Part shown: positions 1 through 11,628 of the stretch, one piece after another
Layout of the letters: every line of letters starts with the position of its first letter
How positions within the stretch are numbered: position 1 is the first letter of the stretch
From: Durusdinium trenchii
Taxonomy: Eukaryota > Sar > Dinophyceae > Suessiales > Symbiodiniaceae
Direction of reading: 5' to 3'
Assembly: GCA_963970005.1 (NCBI GenBank)
Contig: CAXAMN010006546.1
Location: 88,619 to 152,618, forward strand
DNA length: 64,000 bases
The notes under the pieces: generated by a model
The model's input: only the letters and a program-made list of their open reading frames with translations
What the model was told of the DNA's origin: nothing
Database searches by the model: none
Program-made: the position numbers and the translations under genes

Positions 1-59
1 CTTAAAATTTGTAAATATGCAATAAACATCAAGACCAGCTCATAAGGCCAAGCAGCTGC

Positions 60-3000
60 ACCTCTTGTGCTTCTTCTTCAGCATTCCTCTCGGAGATCAT
101 TCACTTAAAGATTCGAGAATCACTGCTTTGGGGAGTTCAACTGTTTCTGTGCCTTTTCGCTTCTTCAAGAGCTGCTTCAGCTTCCCTTTGGTGCTGCTCT
201 TTGGTGGCCTCCATACGTTGTCGCTCCTCCCACTTGCTAAGACTATTTTCACGAGCTTTCGAATAGGCTATGCCCTAAAGCTGTCAATCATGACCCCTCA
301 AGATCTGACACCTTTGGCAAAACTGACATCTCCACAGGTCCTCCATCAACTCATTCTGAATCTCCTCCTTCCTGGGGTTGCAAAAATGTCTGCATGCCAT
401 ACCGCAACATCTATACTGCCCGCAGGTGCATACAGTCGCAGACATACTGACCCAGCAGATCTTTCTCAGAGAATTCCAAATGGTTGAACGATTCAATCAC
501 AGCCACAAGCAGGAATCAGCAACGTGTTTGTTTCTGGCGCCAAAGCTGCAATTGGCAGGCTCATGATATAAAAAGGCCACTCCATATCAACACAGTCGGT
601 GTAACAAGAGTCAAACCAGGTTTCAAGGCAGCACAGCAAAGACCCTCTTGTAAGTCATGCAAGTGCAAGGCTCTCTTTCTGGATTTGACGCCGCACAGCG
701 AGTTCTCCATCATCAATGACTTGACGAGCACGACTTCGCTCGTCTTCCATCACTTGCCTGCCAATGCATTGAAGAAAGTTGCAACAAAAACGTCGTTGTA
801 GGGTTCAACCAACAAAGTTCTTGAAAGGCAGCACCTCAGTCTTTCCACCTCTTCTTTCTTGCTCTCTTCTATTTTGCGTTTCTCCTGAATGAACACCCAC
901 ATGTCACGTTTGTTCATCGGCCCCATTATCACCATCACGAAGCCTTTCCTACTCAAAGGGTCCAACCCAAAGTTCTCACCGTCATGAGCATCTGTGTTGT
1001 GAAAAGGGCAAGTTGAGGCGACACAAGGTCAAGCTCATTAGGCTTGGACACTTCCCTAAGGGTATTTGTCCTAATCAACACCAAACCCCTGTCCTCAACA
1101 TGTTGAACGCTCTCTGCCAAATGACCCTCCCGAAGCTGTAGCTGCAGTTCACGAATGCGATTTTCCAGATCACCTGCCAATCGGAACTAGCTTTGCACGT
1201 CATCCGAACAGCTTCATCTGCCCATTTGGCACCTCGCTCAATGTTCTTTTGGCTCTCGACTTGGAGCTTGGCCTCTGAGAGCGCGTCGTTGCGAGCGCGC
1301 AGGTCCTCAAACAAAGCCACTTTGTCCACAAGCTTTTGCAGTCTCCAGCTTGCGACTATTCTCTTGGCAACTCTTTTGCTTGGTCACTAAAGGACTTCAC
1401 CTGCCGTAAAGACTCTACTTTATGATGGCTCTGCTGCACGTTTGCTCCTCCACGGAGGTTTCCACTTCTTCCAAGCTCTTGGCCTGGAAAGTGCAGCTGA
1501 GCGTTCCACGTAGTTCAGCAACTCATTTGGCTGACGGATTTCTTCACTGCTGAGCGAAATCGACAGTGGCCTGAACGCCCATTTGTTCCTCGGCAGCTTC
1601 CTGTCGTCATTCGTCTACAAAATTCAATGTCATTTGTCTTCCAATCTTCATCTTCTGCCCGCACCTTTAAGTCGGCCACTTCTTGCTCGAGCATCATCAA
1701 AAGCACATTATCCATGTATTGCATCTCACCTTTATGCTGTCGAAACGTGGGGCAATCCGGTCCTATTGAGAGCCACGCAAATGCCACGTGTACCAAAATG
1801 CTGGCTAGGCTGCTGCATTCATCCCTGACTTCAGAAGCCTCCATTTGTGCTTCAACCTCAGATCTCCCTAGCCCTGTTTTATGACATTGATACAGAACTG
1901 ACCAATCTCAGAATAGGACGAGAGATTGCATAGCTTTGAGCTGTTCTTCTTCTGCTTCAATCAGCTTTTCGTTCATTGACTCCTTCATCGCAAGACGCAC
2001 TGCACAAAAGGTTTGCGAAAAGAACATGTGCAATTATGCAACCAGCACAGTGAACTTGAGCACCGACCTTAGTCCTCTTTCTCACAGATTTGCCACAACC
2101 CGGCCCGCTCCTGATTTTCCAGAGCGGTGACATACCTGTCTTGAAAGGCGTGGGCTCTCTCTTGCCGAGCCTAAGCTGCTCTCAATCAAGAATCTTTGAA
2201 CCTAACTGTATAGTGTTAGGTTATATTTGCAGGCTGATGATGCCCACGTTAATGTGGCTAAGGCTAAAATCAAACACAACAAGCATCAGCGTTTTGTCAA
2301 GATGCGTCTGCAACTCTTTGGGCTTCTTCCTTCACCCTGAAACGACTCTCTTTTGAATGTGACCCTCTTCCTCAATAAATGTCAAGGAAACCCTAACCTT
2401 CTTGCAGGTTACCATGGCAAGGGCCTTTCCGCAGTTGCCAGGCGCTTTTCCAGCTCATGAATAAGACTGCGGGTATCTTTGTCCACACCACTTCTCTCTG
2501 CCTCAGGTCATTGAAGCCACAACGCAAATTGTCCAAGCAGCCAAACACTAATTCTGACTCCCTTCAAGGCCTGCTTCAAGGACAACCGCTCCGCCCGCAT
2601 TGCACGCGCCCACCCAGTTACACGATGGTCATGAGTAACCTTGGTCCAAAATACCCCCACGTTGGAAAACAAAGTGCGACGTTCGACTCATCGTTGTCCA
2701 TCATTGTCATGCTGCAAGGACCCTGCTGAAATGCAACTGCAGACAAAGCTGCCGGGTTGGTTTGAACCTTGTTGAAGTCCTCCATCAACTCCATCAATGC
2801 AATGCCTCAAGCAGTTTGCAAAGAGTCAAGCTTCCAACAATGATTGAATAATTATTGGAACCAATCATTCTGTGTTGCACTGCCATGATGTGCCGAAAAG
2901 CGACTCACTGCAGGCGTTCCTTGCCCCAAATAGAAAAGCACATGTGCTTCGACACTGCCACCTGTAGGGCGTGGCTGTGAGCTTGTAATTCGAACCAAAA

Positions 3001-3240
3001 AATGAAACATGCATAATGTTGTACAAACTCTTTTGATTTAAGACCACTCTGCAGCGTCCTGATGCTTCTTGGGAGAAGAATGTAGTGCAGTAGATATTGA
3101 CATTAAAAGACTCTGGAGGAGTCTTAGCTGCAGGCCAGTAAAGAGTTCCCGGAGGAGCCATGTCAACGAAGAGCCGTTCACTCCGACTTCAGTCTCCGAT
3201 AACTTTTTCCATGACTTCACCAAACTTCGCATATGGTACA
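60..3240 (-). CDS. Coiled-coil-rich multi-exon protein, downstream exons (minus strand, runs off the left edge)
   Basis: I do not recognise the family. The minus strand carries a series of short open segments rich in Glu, Lys, Arg, Gln and Leu, typical of coiled coils: around 145-232 (ERQRMEATKEQHQREAEAAL), 660-757 (MEDERSRARQVIDDGEL), 831-890 (QEKRKIEESKKEEVERL), 1215-1330 (DKVALFEDLRARNDALSEAK), 1447-1490 (SLEEVETSVEEQ), 1635-1760 (MLEQEVADLKVRAEDEDWK), 1800-1865 (EVEAQMEASEVRDECSS), 1930-1985 (KESMNEKLIEAEEEQLKAM) and 2425-2460 (ELEKRLATAERP). Segments change frame and are separated by stop-containing stretches, as expected for exons. The same bias on one strand over more than 2 kb argues for a real gene. 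A structural, motor-associated or scaffold role would be a guess. Neither end is in view and exon limits are not resolved. Confidence 0.5.
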
Positions 3241-4008
3241 CCTGAAAAAAACACGCATAAGCTTCTTGTGACGTCTTTCGCTTACAGATTCTGCCTAAAA
3301 GTATATTTTACCATGAGACATTTGTGTCAACTGAGTGCAACTTGGTCTCTCCGCGGTAGCGGTCATACCCTTCGCGAAGCTGTACAAGTCCTTTATCCTG
3401 CATGAGCTTCCAAGTTGAAACCCTTCGATGAAGGGTTTTCATGCTATTCATTTGGAAAAGCATCCCTTGTGCTGAACCTCTGTGAGTCGCGTCCTCTGCC
3501 AAGCAGTCCATAACCGCAGATTCTACCAGCATAAATTGTCCATGAAGGCCCCATCCCTCGTGGTAGTCTGCCTGGCAAGCTCTTGTGCTTCTCTTGCTGA
3601 CAACTCGAAGAGGTAGAACAGAGTCGACGATCTACCTTTCATACCACAGTCCTTTCTATCAAGAACTTTTTGGCCCAGGCAATACTACCGCATTTGAGGA
3701 AGAACGCAACCAATCAGCACCGGACCTGCAGCCCTGTAATTTACAGTGAAACGTGCAGCAACCACCTTGCCTGTGTGACATCTATGATGTAGAAAGTGCT
3801 GCTGTGCTGGCGAGTTGAAGGGTCTCGCCGCCTCTGAGCCCCCTCCACATATTTCATAAACTCCTCAGTTCCAGGCTGCCGTGGTAACTGTCTCTTGGAC
3901 AGGTATGACTCTCAAACTTCGTTTCACACCAGTCAAGACTCATCTGCAGACGTTGCGCTAGCTGTGCGAACACCTGATACTCTCTGCCGCGTTGTCACTC
4001 AGTACGCG

Positions 4009-4027
4009 CTCTCTCTCTCTCTCTCTC
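4009..4027. repeat. (CT)n microsatellite
   Basis: A run of about nine CT dinucleotides lies in a stretch without convincing coding sequence on the plus strand. Confidence 0.9.
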
Positions 4028-4403
4028 CTATCTTTTGTCCGTTCCAGTCTTCAAGTTGGCCTTCAGCAACGACTCCCACTGGAAGCTCCACGAGTCGAGC
4101 TGCTTCAAGTGAATCGGTGAGGAGATCTAGAATAGTATCGCCCGCAAGCTGAAATGATTGAAGCCTCACCAATGCACAAAGTGAGCAAAGACAGGTTGAG
4201 AAGAAAAAATGAGTGGAAATAAAAATAGAAAAAGAAAGAAGTAAAGTGAGAAGTTGAAGACTCGCAAAGTGGCCTCATGTGATAGGTGTACCCCACAGCA
4301 CCGTTGGTGCGATGATTGGCCTGAACGGCGGAAGAAGGCCTTGAAAGAACACTGTGCCATCTTTTTGTGCCAGCCAGTCAAGGAAGCCTGTCTTTCATGA
4401 AGT

Positions 4404-6338
4404 TCATGAGCAAGCTGCCACACAGCCGCAGCTGCTAGACCTTCTCCTCCATCCATCAGCTCTGCCTGGTCCAAGTGATGCAGTCAAATACACTCCAGAC
4501 TGGATATTGAAATCCATGAAATGGAACAAATGCAAATGAGCTCTCGCGAAGTCGATGAACCTGCCCACCATTCTCAACTCCGGCAACAAGGAGAAGGGAG
4601 TCTGTTCCTTACATGTGTGGCACAACAAGAGTCTTTAAGTCGTGCAAGGGCAGTACATCTCAGATAACTGGGGCACAAACCATTCAAGACTGCCTCCAGA
4701 GCAGGAGCCAGGTCACACATTGTGATATCCTGCCATGGTCACGGGATCTGGGGAAGTCGCAAGCATTCTACAGTAACAGTGATCACAATGCACGTGTGGC
4801 ATGTCCTCGTTGGTAGAATCCGGGCCATGGACCATGTCTGCTCGGAATTCCCTTGCACCGCCAACCACTTGCTGTCAAACATGAGGAGGGCACATGGTTA
4901 ATTAAATGCTGGAAACTAAGGTTGTCAAAAAATCATTGAAATTGTTTATTTGCCAGCATGGTGCCGGTGAGGAAGGCTCAAACCCACCACTACAATTCAT
5001 GTGACTTACCTGTTTCTCACAAAAGCTACAAACTGAAATGATAAACACGAAAAAGGCCAGCCTAGCTCTCAATGCTCTTGGATCTTTCACTTCCACAAGG
5101 CTGCCAACAGCAGTGACGTCAGGCGTCTTCTCTACATAATCCTTGCAGGCGAGCATTTTTGGACCCAAAAATTGACCCTATGCTGCAAGTCCTGCCACTC
5201 ATCATCCCACACCCATGGAGAACCAATTTTTACGGAGCATTTTACCTCACAAAGGGCAAAGCATTGTGAGGAAAGCAAGGAAAACCAAGCAGGAGCCTTA
5301 ACTGGTTTCAACAAAGCATCATCCATGCAAGCAGCATACTCCAAAAACAACAGCAACGATCTGGTTTTAGACTGCCAATTGGAAAACCCCTTGGACAACC
5401 TTATATGGCTGTGTTGATTTCTGAAACGAACCAACCATTTTGTTTGACGAACGTGCATTTAATGTGGAATGTCGGAACCTGCAGCTGCGGGCAAAAATAT
5501 TGAATTGTTTCCTGCAATGCATGCATGAAAACAAGGTTTCATGCCAACACAAACACACATGAACGAGCTGAAAGTCAATCTGTATGTCTTGCAGGACCCT
5601 CGCAAAATGATCTGCTCACACCAGCAAGATGGCTTTTGGTGGGTGGAACAACGCAACAGCCTTGAGATCTATTTTTGGCCAATGGCAGCTGAAACAGGCT
5701 AACATGAAACAGCTGGGCCATTTTTCTAAAAGGTATCAAAGCATGATTTTGATTTCATGACATGGCACGGTTCGTCTCTTTGGAACAAGCGATTGTAAAC
5801 ATCAATCCGGTCTGTTGAAGTGAGGATGCTAACGAGCCCCAAGTCACTGTTCATCTTGCGGGGCACAAGATCGTACTTTGGGCACAATTCAGTATGACAT
5901 GTCCAAACTGAGCAGCCTGTCAAGGCCATTCACCACGATTTGTGCACCCAAGTTGTTGCCATTGAAACGTGACCGAGTTCAGTGTGTTGGCAACACAAAA
6001 CCGTCGTGTCGAACGTTTTCCTCAGCATTGTTTGACTGAGCACTGCCACAAGACTCCCCCCCGAGGTTGCACTCTTCGAATTGCGTGATCAAAATGTCAC
6101 ACTTGTGGAATGCACACTGACTTGACAGCGGTGACACACGCCGGCCTGAGAACCCAAATCCTGAAAGGTCCAGGAAAGCCCTAACAAGTCTGGGGGTCTT
6201 CAAAGGAAGTGATGATGCCATGGCTTCGTTGGACTGGATGGCAAATCGGCTCCAGGCCTCCTGCCAAAACAATTCAAAAAGAATCCCTGGGCACACACAC
6301 GCCTCTCTAAGGGGAGGCGAGAAGCATGAGGTCAGCAA
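4404..6338 (-). CDS. Candidate upstream exons of the minus-strand gene
   Basis: Open minus-strand stretches with protein-like composition lie at about 4550-4628 (LLPELRMVGRFIDFARAHLH), 5060-5168 (KDYVEKTPDVTAVGSLVEVK), 5750-5890 (KMNSDLGLVSILTSTDRIDV) and 6120-6225 (SLPLKTPRLVRAFLDLSGF). They are separated by stop-rich gaps and by frame changes, compatible with introns. They share the strand of the coiled-coil exons to the left and could be the 5' part of the same gene, but nothing in the sequence proves the join. No domain is recognised. About 3250-4400 between the two groups holds only weak, unassigned open stretches. Confidence 0.3.
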
Positions 6339-6339
6339 A

Positions 6340-6395
6340 AGAAGATATGAAGAGTTTTTTTTGCACGGGTCAAGGCGCTATGTGTGCAGAGGATG
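6340..6395 (-). repeat. Hairpin-element family, copy D (core motif only)
   Basis: Read on the minus strand this copy has the family core CACATAGCGCCTTGACCCGT followed by GCAAAAAAAA. The core matches copies at about 6901-6931 (plus), 7990-8020 (minus) and 24457-24485 (plus). The GT-rich hairpin seen upstream of the core in the other copies is not recognisable here, so this is a truncated or diverged copy. Confidence 0.6.
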
Positions 6396-6728
6396 TTCCG
6401 ATACCAGTTGAAGGTCAGTGGCAGCAGTGCCACCTTGTTCCTTCGCTTCCTGTTCATTACTGAGGTCAATTTCAGCCGTGGCTACACGTTGTTCCTGCGC
6501 ATCCGCTGGGTGCGAATCAACGCCAATGCTCGCGGTGTTCCAAACTCCTGCACACGCTGGGACACTACTGGCGCACATGGGCTAGCACCAATATTGTCAC
6601 ACAAGTACTCACTGCCCGCAAAAAGGAATTTCCTGATCTTCAAGTACTGAGTGCAAACAGAAAAACGAATTCAATGCCCCGTCTCACATCTTTTTCACGA
6701 CAGTCGCTTCGGCTTTCATAGCCCTGAT

Positions 6729-7020
6729 GAGATACGAGCCCGGCCTTTTGGCTTTGGTGTTTTGGTTTTGTTTTGGTGTTGGGTTTGGGTTTGTTTTGTT
6801 TGTTTGGTTGTGATTTTTCTCTGGTGCTTTGTGCTGGCGCTTGGCTCGTATCTCCATAGTATCTCTATTTAATTCAATCAAGGTGACTTGTGCCTCTCGG
6901 CACACATAGCGCCTCCACCCGTGCAAAAAAACGCATCCGCTGGGTGCGAAGATAGCGTGGCTGGGTCCCTATTGACGGGAGAGCCTTGCATTGGAGCTGA
7001 CCTGTTGGCCAGGTCCTCCA
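6729..7020 (+). repeat. Hairpin-element family, copy A
   Basis: The copy starts with a perfect 12-bp inverted repeat (GAGATACGAGCC at 6729-6740, GGCTCGTATCTC at 6843-6854) enclosing about 100 nt of almost pure G/T. After a spacer comes AAGGTGACT, a second stem (TGTGCC 6889-6894, GGCACA 6899-6904), the core CACATAGCGCCTCCACCCGT plus GCAAAAAAA, and a third stem (CGCATCC 6932-6938, GGGTGCG 6942-6948). The order is shared with copies at 7991-8190 (minus) and 24316-24560 (plus). Similarity to the 24-kb copy continues weakly to AGGTCCTCCA near 7010. It could be a SINE-like or introner-like mobile unit; the class is not recognised. Confidence 0.7.
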
Positions 7021-7022
7021 TT

Positions 7023-7250
7023 CTAACCGGCCGTTGTGCATGTTCGGGGATCTGCCCAGGGGCTGCGATTGTACTTGACCTGCAGACTGCGGAGCTTTTT
7101 GAATTGCGATCTCCAGGTTCCAGCTTGGCCGCAGGCCGCCGTTGAATTGGAGAACTGCTGGCACCTCGGGGCCACGACCTCTTTGAGGACAAAGCAGCCT
7201 TCGAAAACTCCATCCTCCAGGCTGACGACCGAAAGTGGTTTACTATCTGC
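7023..7250 (-). pseudogene. BspA-type leucine-rich repeat relic
   Basis: Inside a minus-strand ORF (7574 to 7023) the segment at about 7120-7240 reads DGVFEGCFVLKEVV, followed by a PRCQQF turn. This is the LRR_5/BspA repeat pattern (aromatic-x-G/E-C-x-x-L-x-x-V). It resembles the segment AAFQGCFALTTVEMPGC of the larger ORF at 41249-42622. Only about one to two repeats remain and the surrounding frame does not look like LRR, so it is a fragment. The hairpin element copy A lies at its left side. Confidence 0.5.
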
Positions 7251-7439
7251 AGTTGCTGGCAGCTTTGCCACGCAGCAAATCCTATGCGCTTCATCCCTGC
7301 GTCCAGACTGCGCTCTCGCCGCACGATTTATGGGTTGGCTCCCTCCCAGTCTCTTTGGCAGAACATCATGAGGCAAGGTGAGCCGCTTACAGTCCCACCT
7401 CTTGCCAGCTGAGGCCGTGTGGCCTGAGCTTGTCTTTCG

Positions 7440-7700
7440 CTGTGCCCTGACGCTGTTCACACACCGGAATGGCTGGTCATCCCAGAAGGGCAACAACCAG
7501 GCCACTGGAGACTGCTGCACAACAGCACTGACCACGGCCGAAGATGCAGTGTCGGATGCTCCAAGCGCGACCAACCGAAATCAAGCGCAGAGACGAGCAG
7601 AAAGGCGCTGGACAACAGCTTTGAAGCCTGCACCAAATCTACTTTCATGATGCATGGCGGCCAGAACCAGTCCTGGGATTGCCGCAGCTGGTCTCCTCGT
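7440..7700 (+). pseudogene. Relic of the helicase-linked gene (paralogue of 38.03-38.28 kb)
   Basis: The plus strand from about 7466 reads PEWLVIPEGQQPGHWRLLHN, and the region at 38056-38115 reads PEWLVIPDSAQPSAWRLLHS. Further on, CTKSTFMMHGGQNQSW (about 7628-7675) matches CMKSIFMTHGAANQSW at 38217-38265. Two matches in the same order, about 150 nt apart in both places, show that the two stretches are paralogous. No helicase motif is left here. The frame is not open over the whole stretch, so it is a decayed copy. The BspA relic lies about 200 bp away on the opposite strand. Confidence 0.65.
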
Positions 7701-7990
7701 TCACGGCTGTTACTGCCCCAACCGCAAGCTGCTGATGACATCCTCTCAGTGTCAGAAGTTGAAACGGTGGATGCAGAGAACCCACGCCATCTGCCCTTCT
7801 CACCAAGAGACAGAGGAATTGCACCTCAGTGGCAAGTCACTAGTGAGCTGGAGAAATCATATTCCTATGCTCTGTGTGGCCGATAGACAACAACATGTAC
7901 CTTTTGGCTCAATTTGGGTGCTTCCTCCGGCCGTTTGCACATGGCGACTCCATCTTCCTCTGAGGCCAGCTCTCCTCGAGATCACGAGCC

Positions 7991-8190
7991 TTTTTTTTCC
8001 ACGAGTGCGGACGCCATGTGGGCGGTGCGCCCAGGTCATCATTGAAGGAAAGGAGACACTACATGATGATGAGGTAAGCCACAAGAACACAACCAAACAC
8101 CAGCAACCAAAAAACAAGCAACCAAATCAAAAAACCACAACCAACAAAAACCAAGCCACCCCAGACCCCATCAAAACAGGTAGTGTTTCC
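7991..8190 (-). repeat. Hairpin-element family, copy C
   Basis: On the minus strand the copy has an outer inverted repeat (GTAGTGTTTCC complement at 8180-8190, GGAGACACTAC at 8052-8062, one mismatch) enclosing about 117 nt that is CA-rich on the plus strand, hence GT-rich in element orientation. The second stem is TGGGCG/CGCCCA (8019-8024 and 8028-8033, 3-nt loop). The core reads CACATGGCGTCCGCACTCGT followed by GGAAAAAAAA. Order and spacing match copies A and B, while the paired bases of each stem differ between copies. Confidence 0.65.
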
Positions 8191-8639
8191 TCTGTACGGT
8201 GTGAGACTGGTGAGACGAGAAGAAAACGTACTGTCTAAGGGCCTGAATTCACGACAAAAGTGCCACAATGCGTCTGGGTGCGGTAAATCTCTAATTGGCC
8301 AATCAAACGTGGCCTCTTTCTGTAAATTAGGATCGCCCAAGCCACTACTGGGAGTGGCATTCGTGGTTGACTTCTTGCAAGGGGCCAAGGCTGGAGTTCA
8401 GCAGGACTGACACTTGCCAAGGGTGTCAGAGTTGCCACAGCCTAACAAGCCATGGAAAAATCCCTCTTCGTGGCACAACCTATACAACCGATTGCACTTA
8501 AGAGTCTCCCATGACAACTGATACTTCTCCAAAATACAACCAGAACTTAGTTTTGGCAGCCCAGCACAGGCCCTGTTTAATCTATCTTAGCCTGTCGCCA
8601 TTACAAGCGCAGCTCATACTGGGTCAAAATAGAAAGGCC

Positions 8640-9095
8640 CATGCCCAAGTCATCATGGATTCTGAGGCAAGGTTGGGGTTTTATTCTTGGTGTATTTTGG
8701 TTCCTATGATGGTTATGATTGTGACACCTTCCCATCAGGCCACACCATCCGATTCGTATGACAGCGCAGAGTCCAGCTCAGATGAATCTGATTCAGATCG
8801 ATCAGAGTACGAGTACGATGATGACGACAGCTTTGAGTCTAGCTCTGAGTCTGAATCTATCAATGGTGAGGAGAGTGCAGTAAGAGCGAGTCAAGAGTTG
8901 AAATGGAAATGTGCTCCCAAAGCATCCTTGACAGCGCAACAAAAGAAGCATGTGAATGGATGGGGCTATGAATCTCGGACTTTGAATTTTACTGATTGTA
9001 CTGGTTCAGAATGTGCTCGTTTTCTTTCTGTTATGTTTTTTCTCTATCTCTCTCTCTCTCTCTCTTCTAAGAAGTTTCCTGCCTTCACTGGTTAG
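8640..9095 (+). CDS. Acidic Ser/Asp/Glu-rich exon
   Basis: The open frame contains a low-complexity acidic tract at about 8750-8870 (SSSDESDSDRSEYEYDDDDS) followed by a basic stretch (QELKWKCAPKASLTAQQKKH) before it runs into a TC microsatellite. No domain is recognised. It could be a disordered N-terminal region of the methyltransferase gene that follows, or an independent exon. A similar acidic tract opens the DUF7869-like gene at 11629. Start and splice sites are not resolved. Confidence 0.35.
   Translation, partial: HAQVIMDSEARLGFYSWCILVPMMVMIVTPSHQATPSDSYDSAESSSDESDSDRSEYEYDDDDSFESSSESESINGEESAVRASQELKWKCAPKASLTAQQKKHVNGWGYESRTLNFTDCTGSECARFLSVMFFLYLSLSLSSKKFPAFTG
9043..9065. repeat. 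(TC)n microsatellite
   Basis: A pure TC run follows the acidic exon and probably lies in an intron. Confidence 0.9.
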
Positions 9096-9439
9096 TGGTC
9101 ATAGTGGTGCTTATGTGTTGGATGAGGAAATGGTTCGACGGGCAGGCAGCGTGGAAGCATCTCTCAAACAGCACGTTTGACTCAATGTCAAGCGCTGGCA
9201 GTAAACAAACCAAAGTCATATCCTGCGTTGCTGAGGGCTCATTTCTTTCTTTGCGATGGCCAACATAACCTGGACTCTGATGTCAGATTGCACTGGACTC
9301 AATCGATAGAATTGCACACAGGAGTCAGGAGTGTCAGCCAGCACAAAATCAAGGTTCTGGCGCTGAAGCGCCCTTGTGGGCATTGCAGGAAATCTTGCCG
9401 AAGAACACTCCAGCACAAGACTCAGTATATATCTTCAGA

Positions 9440-11040
9440 TTCAGCTTTGGAAAATATTTGGATTCAGGTCGTTGTGACAGCAAGCACTGATCGAGCTGTG
9501 GGGCCCCTCAAATTCATTATGGCAAACTGCAAGCCGCGCAAGTGTCTCGATCTTGAGTTCTGCTCAGTAGGTGTGCTCTGTTTCAAGCTCATATCATATC
9601 ATTCATATACTGAATTGATTGGCGGGATTGAGGCTCTTTTACAATATGGCTAATCGAGGTCTATCGGGCCTTGCAGACACAGTTCTTTACGCAGCAGGAT
9701 TCCCGTGCACTCCGTTGCTTGAACCAAGAAAATGAAATCTGCTCTCCTGCAATGTAGAATCTCTTCTTCGTTCAGGTTTTCACGGTTGAGAGCTTCTACA
9801 ACTTTTTTTGGAGAGAAGGCTGCACAAGTCTTCTGGGATGTGATCGAAGCAATTTTGAGGACCTGTTCTTAGTTTTGTTGATGTTAAAGCCATCAGCTTG
9901 TATGGAAGGACCCTTCCACTGCTGGCAATCTTGGAAAACGTATATGGCATCTTGAGAGTCTGGGACAAGGTCTTGCTCTCAGCAAACTTTTGGGTAATGA
10001 AAAGCTCTTACCTGAGAACAAGGTCTGGGATGAGCTGGAGAAGGTTCGCAAGCACTATTGGGTTTGTCGCATCAAGGTTGATGCAAAGCACATGGGAGAC
10101 CCAGCATCTAGAAGGAGGGTGTACATGATTATTCTGAGAAAGTTTCTCACCTGCGATTGTGAAAAGGGGACCACCTTCCAATGCCTTCTTTTGTTCAGAT
10201 ATTGCCTGATGTTCCTCATTTGTCTATCCTCCAAGGGATGTTGCGCTGGCAAAGATCACAAGCCACGAGATCATGGCGCAGCACTGTGTAAAGGCATACA
10301 ATGACATGAAGGTGTCTCACACACCAGGCATATCAGTGTCAGAGGCTTACAATTCAGAATGGGTAAGCAAGATTCATTTGTAACAGTTTTGAGGCCTGAC
10401 CTCTTGCTGAAGGACACGAGTGAGTATGTGGACGCCGTGCTCAGCAATTGGACAGATGAGGTTTCCAAACGCCGACCTAATCAACAAGTGTTCAACCTCT
10501 CCCAAAAGCACCCTGGTCTAATATAGAAGCACTCATGTGACCGAATAACATTGTGCAAAAACATATTGACCATTAGGCCAAAAGCCAAAAAACCGCGGTG
10601 GCTTCTCAAGCACTGGGACTACATGAAAGCCAAGAAGGCACCTGCCTAAGAACAAGTACACCGGACGTACACCTCAATTTGCACCCAGGTGAAGCCAACC
10701 CAGCTCAAGGTTCACAAGGTTGGAAGGAAGTACTTCGCAAGCCAGCGGACTCATCACGTTTGATTCCTAATTCCATGTAAAAACATGTGCAAACAAAGCA
10801 TTTTTTATTCTAGTTTGTCCAAGGCCTTGGACATCTTCAAAACCACTGGCTTCACTGGTACCATGAACCTTTCGCAACAAATTGACAGGATGAGCCCAAT
10901 GGGCACCTACGCCCCTTGTATAACACCAAGTGGGCAGTTGTTCAACATGACAGCTTGTCGTCCATTTACAGGCCAGGCTGTTCACATCTTTGCTTCAGGT
11001 CTTTCTGAATGTCTTGCGCAGGCATTGATAAATTGCTATT
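9440..11040 (+). CDS. DNA (cytosine-5) methyltransferase, multi-exon
   Basis: Exon-sized segments in consistent order show C5-methyltransferase motifs. A possible motif I exon ends near 9570 (KPRKCLDLEFCS, then a GT donor). Motif IV with the catalytic Cys is GFPCTP at about 9700-9718 after an AG acceptor near 9678. About 9806-9858 reads AAQVFWDVIEAILRT. The ENV motif (LLAILENVYGI) is at about 9920-9955. The RRR motif (DPASRRRVYMIIL) is at about 10099-10137. The C-terminal exon at 10815-10985 has SQQIDRMSPMGTYAPCIT followed by RPFTGQ, as in the end of eukaryotic C5 enzymes. Between them 10205-10520 is protein-like. The chemistry would be transfer of methyl from S-adenosylmethionine to cytosine C5 in DNA. 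The Phe/Ser after PCTP is lost at the exon end or lies across an intron. Whether the gene is intact is not certain. Confidence 0.72.
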
Positions 11041-11628
11041 TCAATCTTTTCCGGTGGATCGACTCTGCCTTCGGCATTTGACAGAAAAGGCAGGCAAGAT
11101 CTCGCTTTGTGGGTAGTTTGTCTGAAAGAGTTGGCAGGAACTGCATGCCTTGGGTGGCAACGCATAGTCCTCAATACCTGATACCTGATTCAGCAACTTC
11201 CTTCCACTCTTCATCTTTGTGAGGCCATGAATGTGAAAAGCATGGCCTCGGCATTCCTTTGCGGGTTCTCGGCGACAGACGTGCAGCTCTTCAACAGGCA
11301 TGCGCGAGAGAAGTTAGCTTTGGCCCACAGTGGCAAATGAGACTGCAGAGCGGAGGGCCAGTGTATAAAATCTGTACCAAATTTAATTGCATGGACTTTC
11401 AAGCCTATCAATGTATCAATGTCTTCTTCAAGCTTATATCCATGACATGCATTGGTTCAAAGACACCAAAGGGTCCACATGGTGAGAATAATGAGTCTGA
11501 GGAATAGAACAAATGACAATCTCAGAATCTCATTCATGCTCGTAGACAAGATTCCGGGGTCCATGTGTAGTCTTATTGAATAGTAGATAATATGATAATA
11601 TGCTGTGTCAACTTCAGTTTAAAAAGAC

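Noticed and set aside
6684-6926. ORF rich in Asn/Gln/Lys/Thr on the minus strand (and the matching ORFs at 8059-8388 and 24319-24600)
   Set aside because: They are translations of the GT-rich loop of the hairpin elements.
7898-7915. TTTTGGCTCAA near 7903 as a spliced-leader relic
   Set aside because: Only 11 bases match, with no support from the flanks and no retrocopied gene start next to it.
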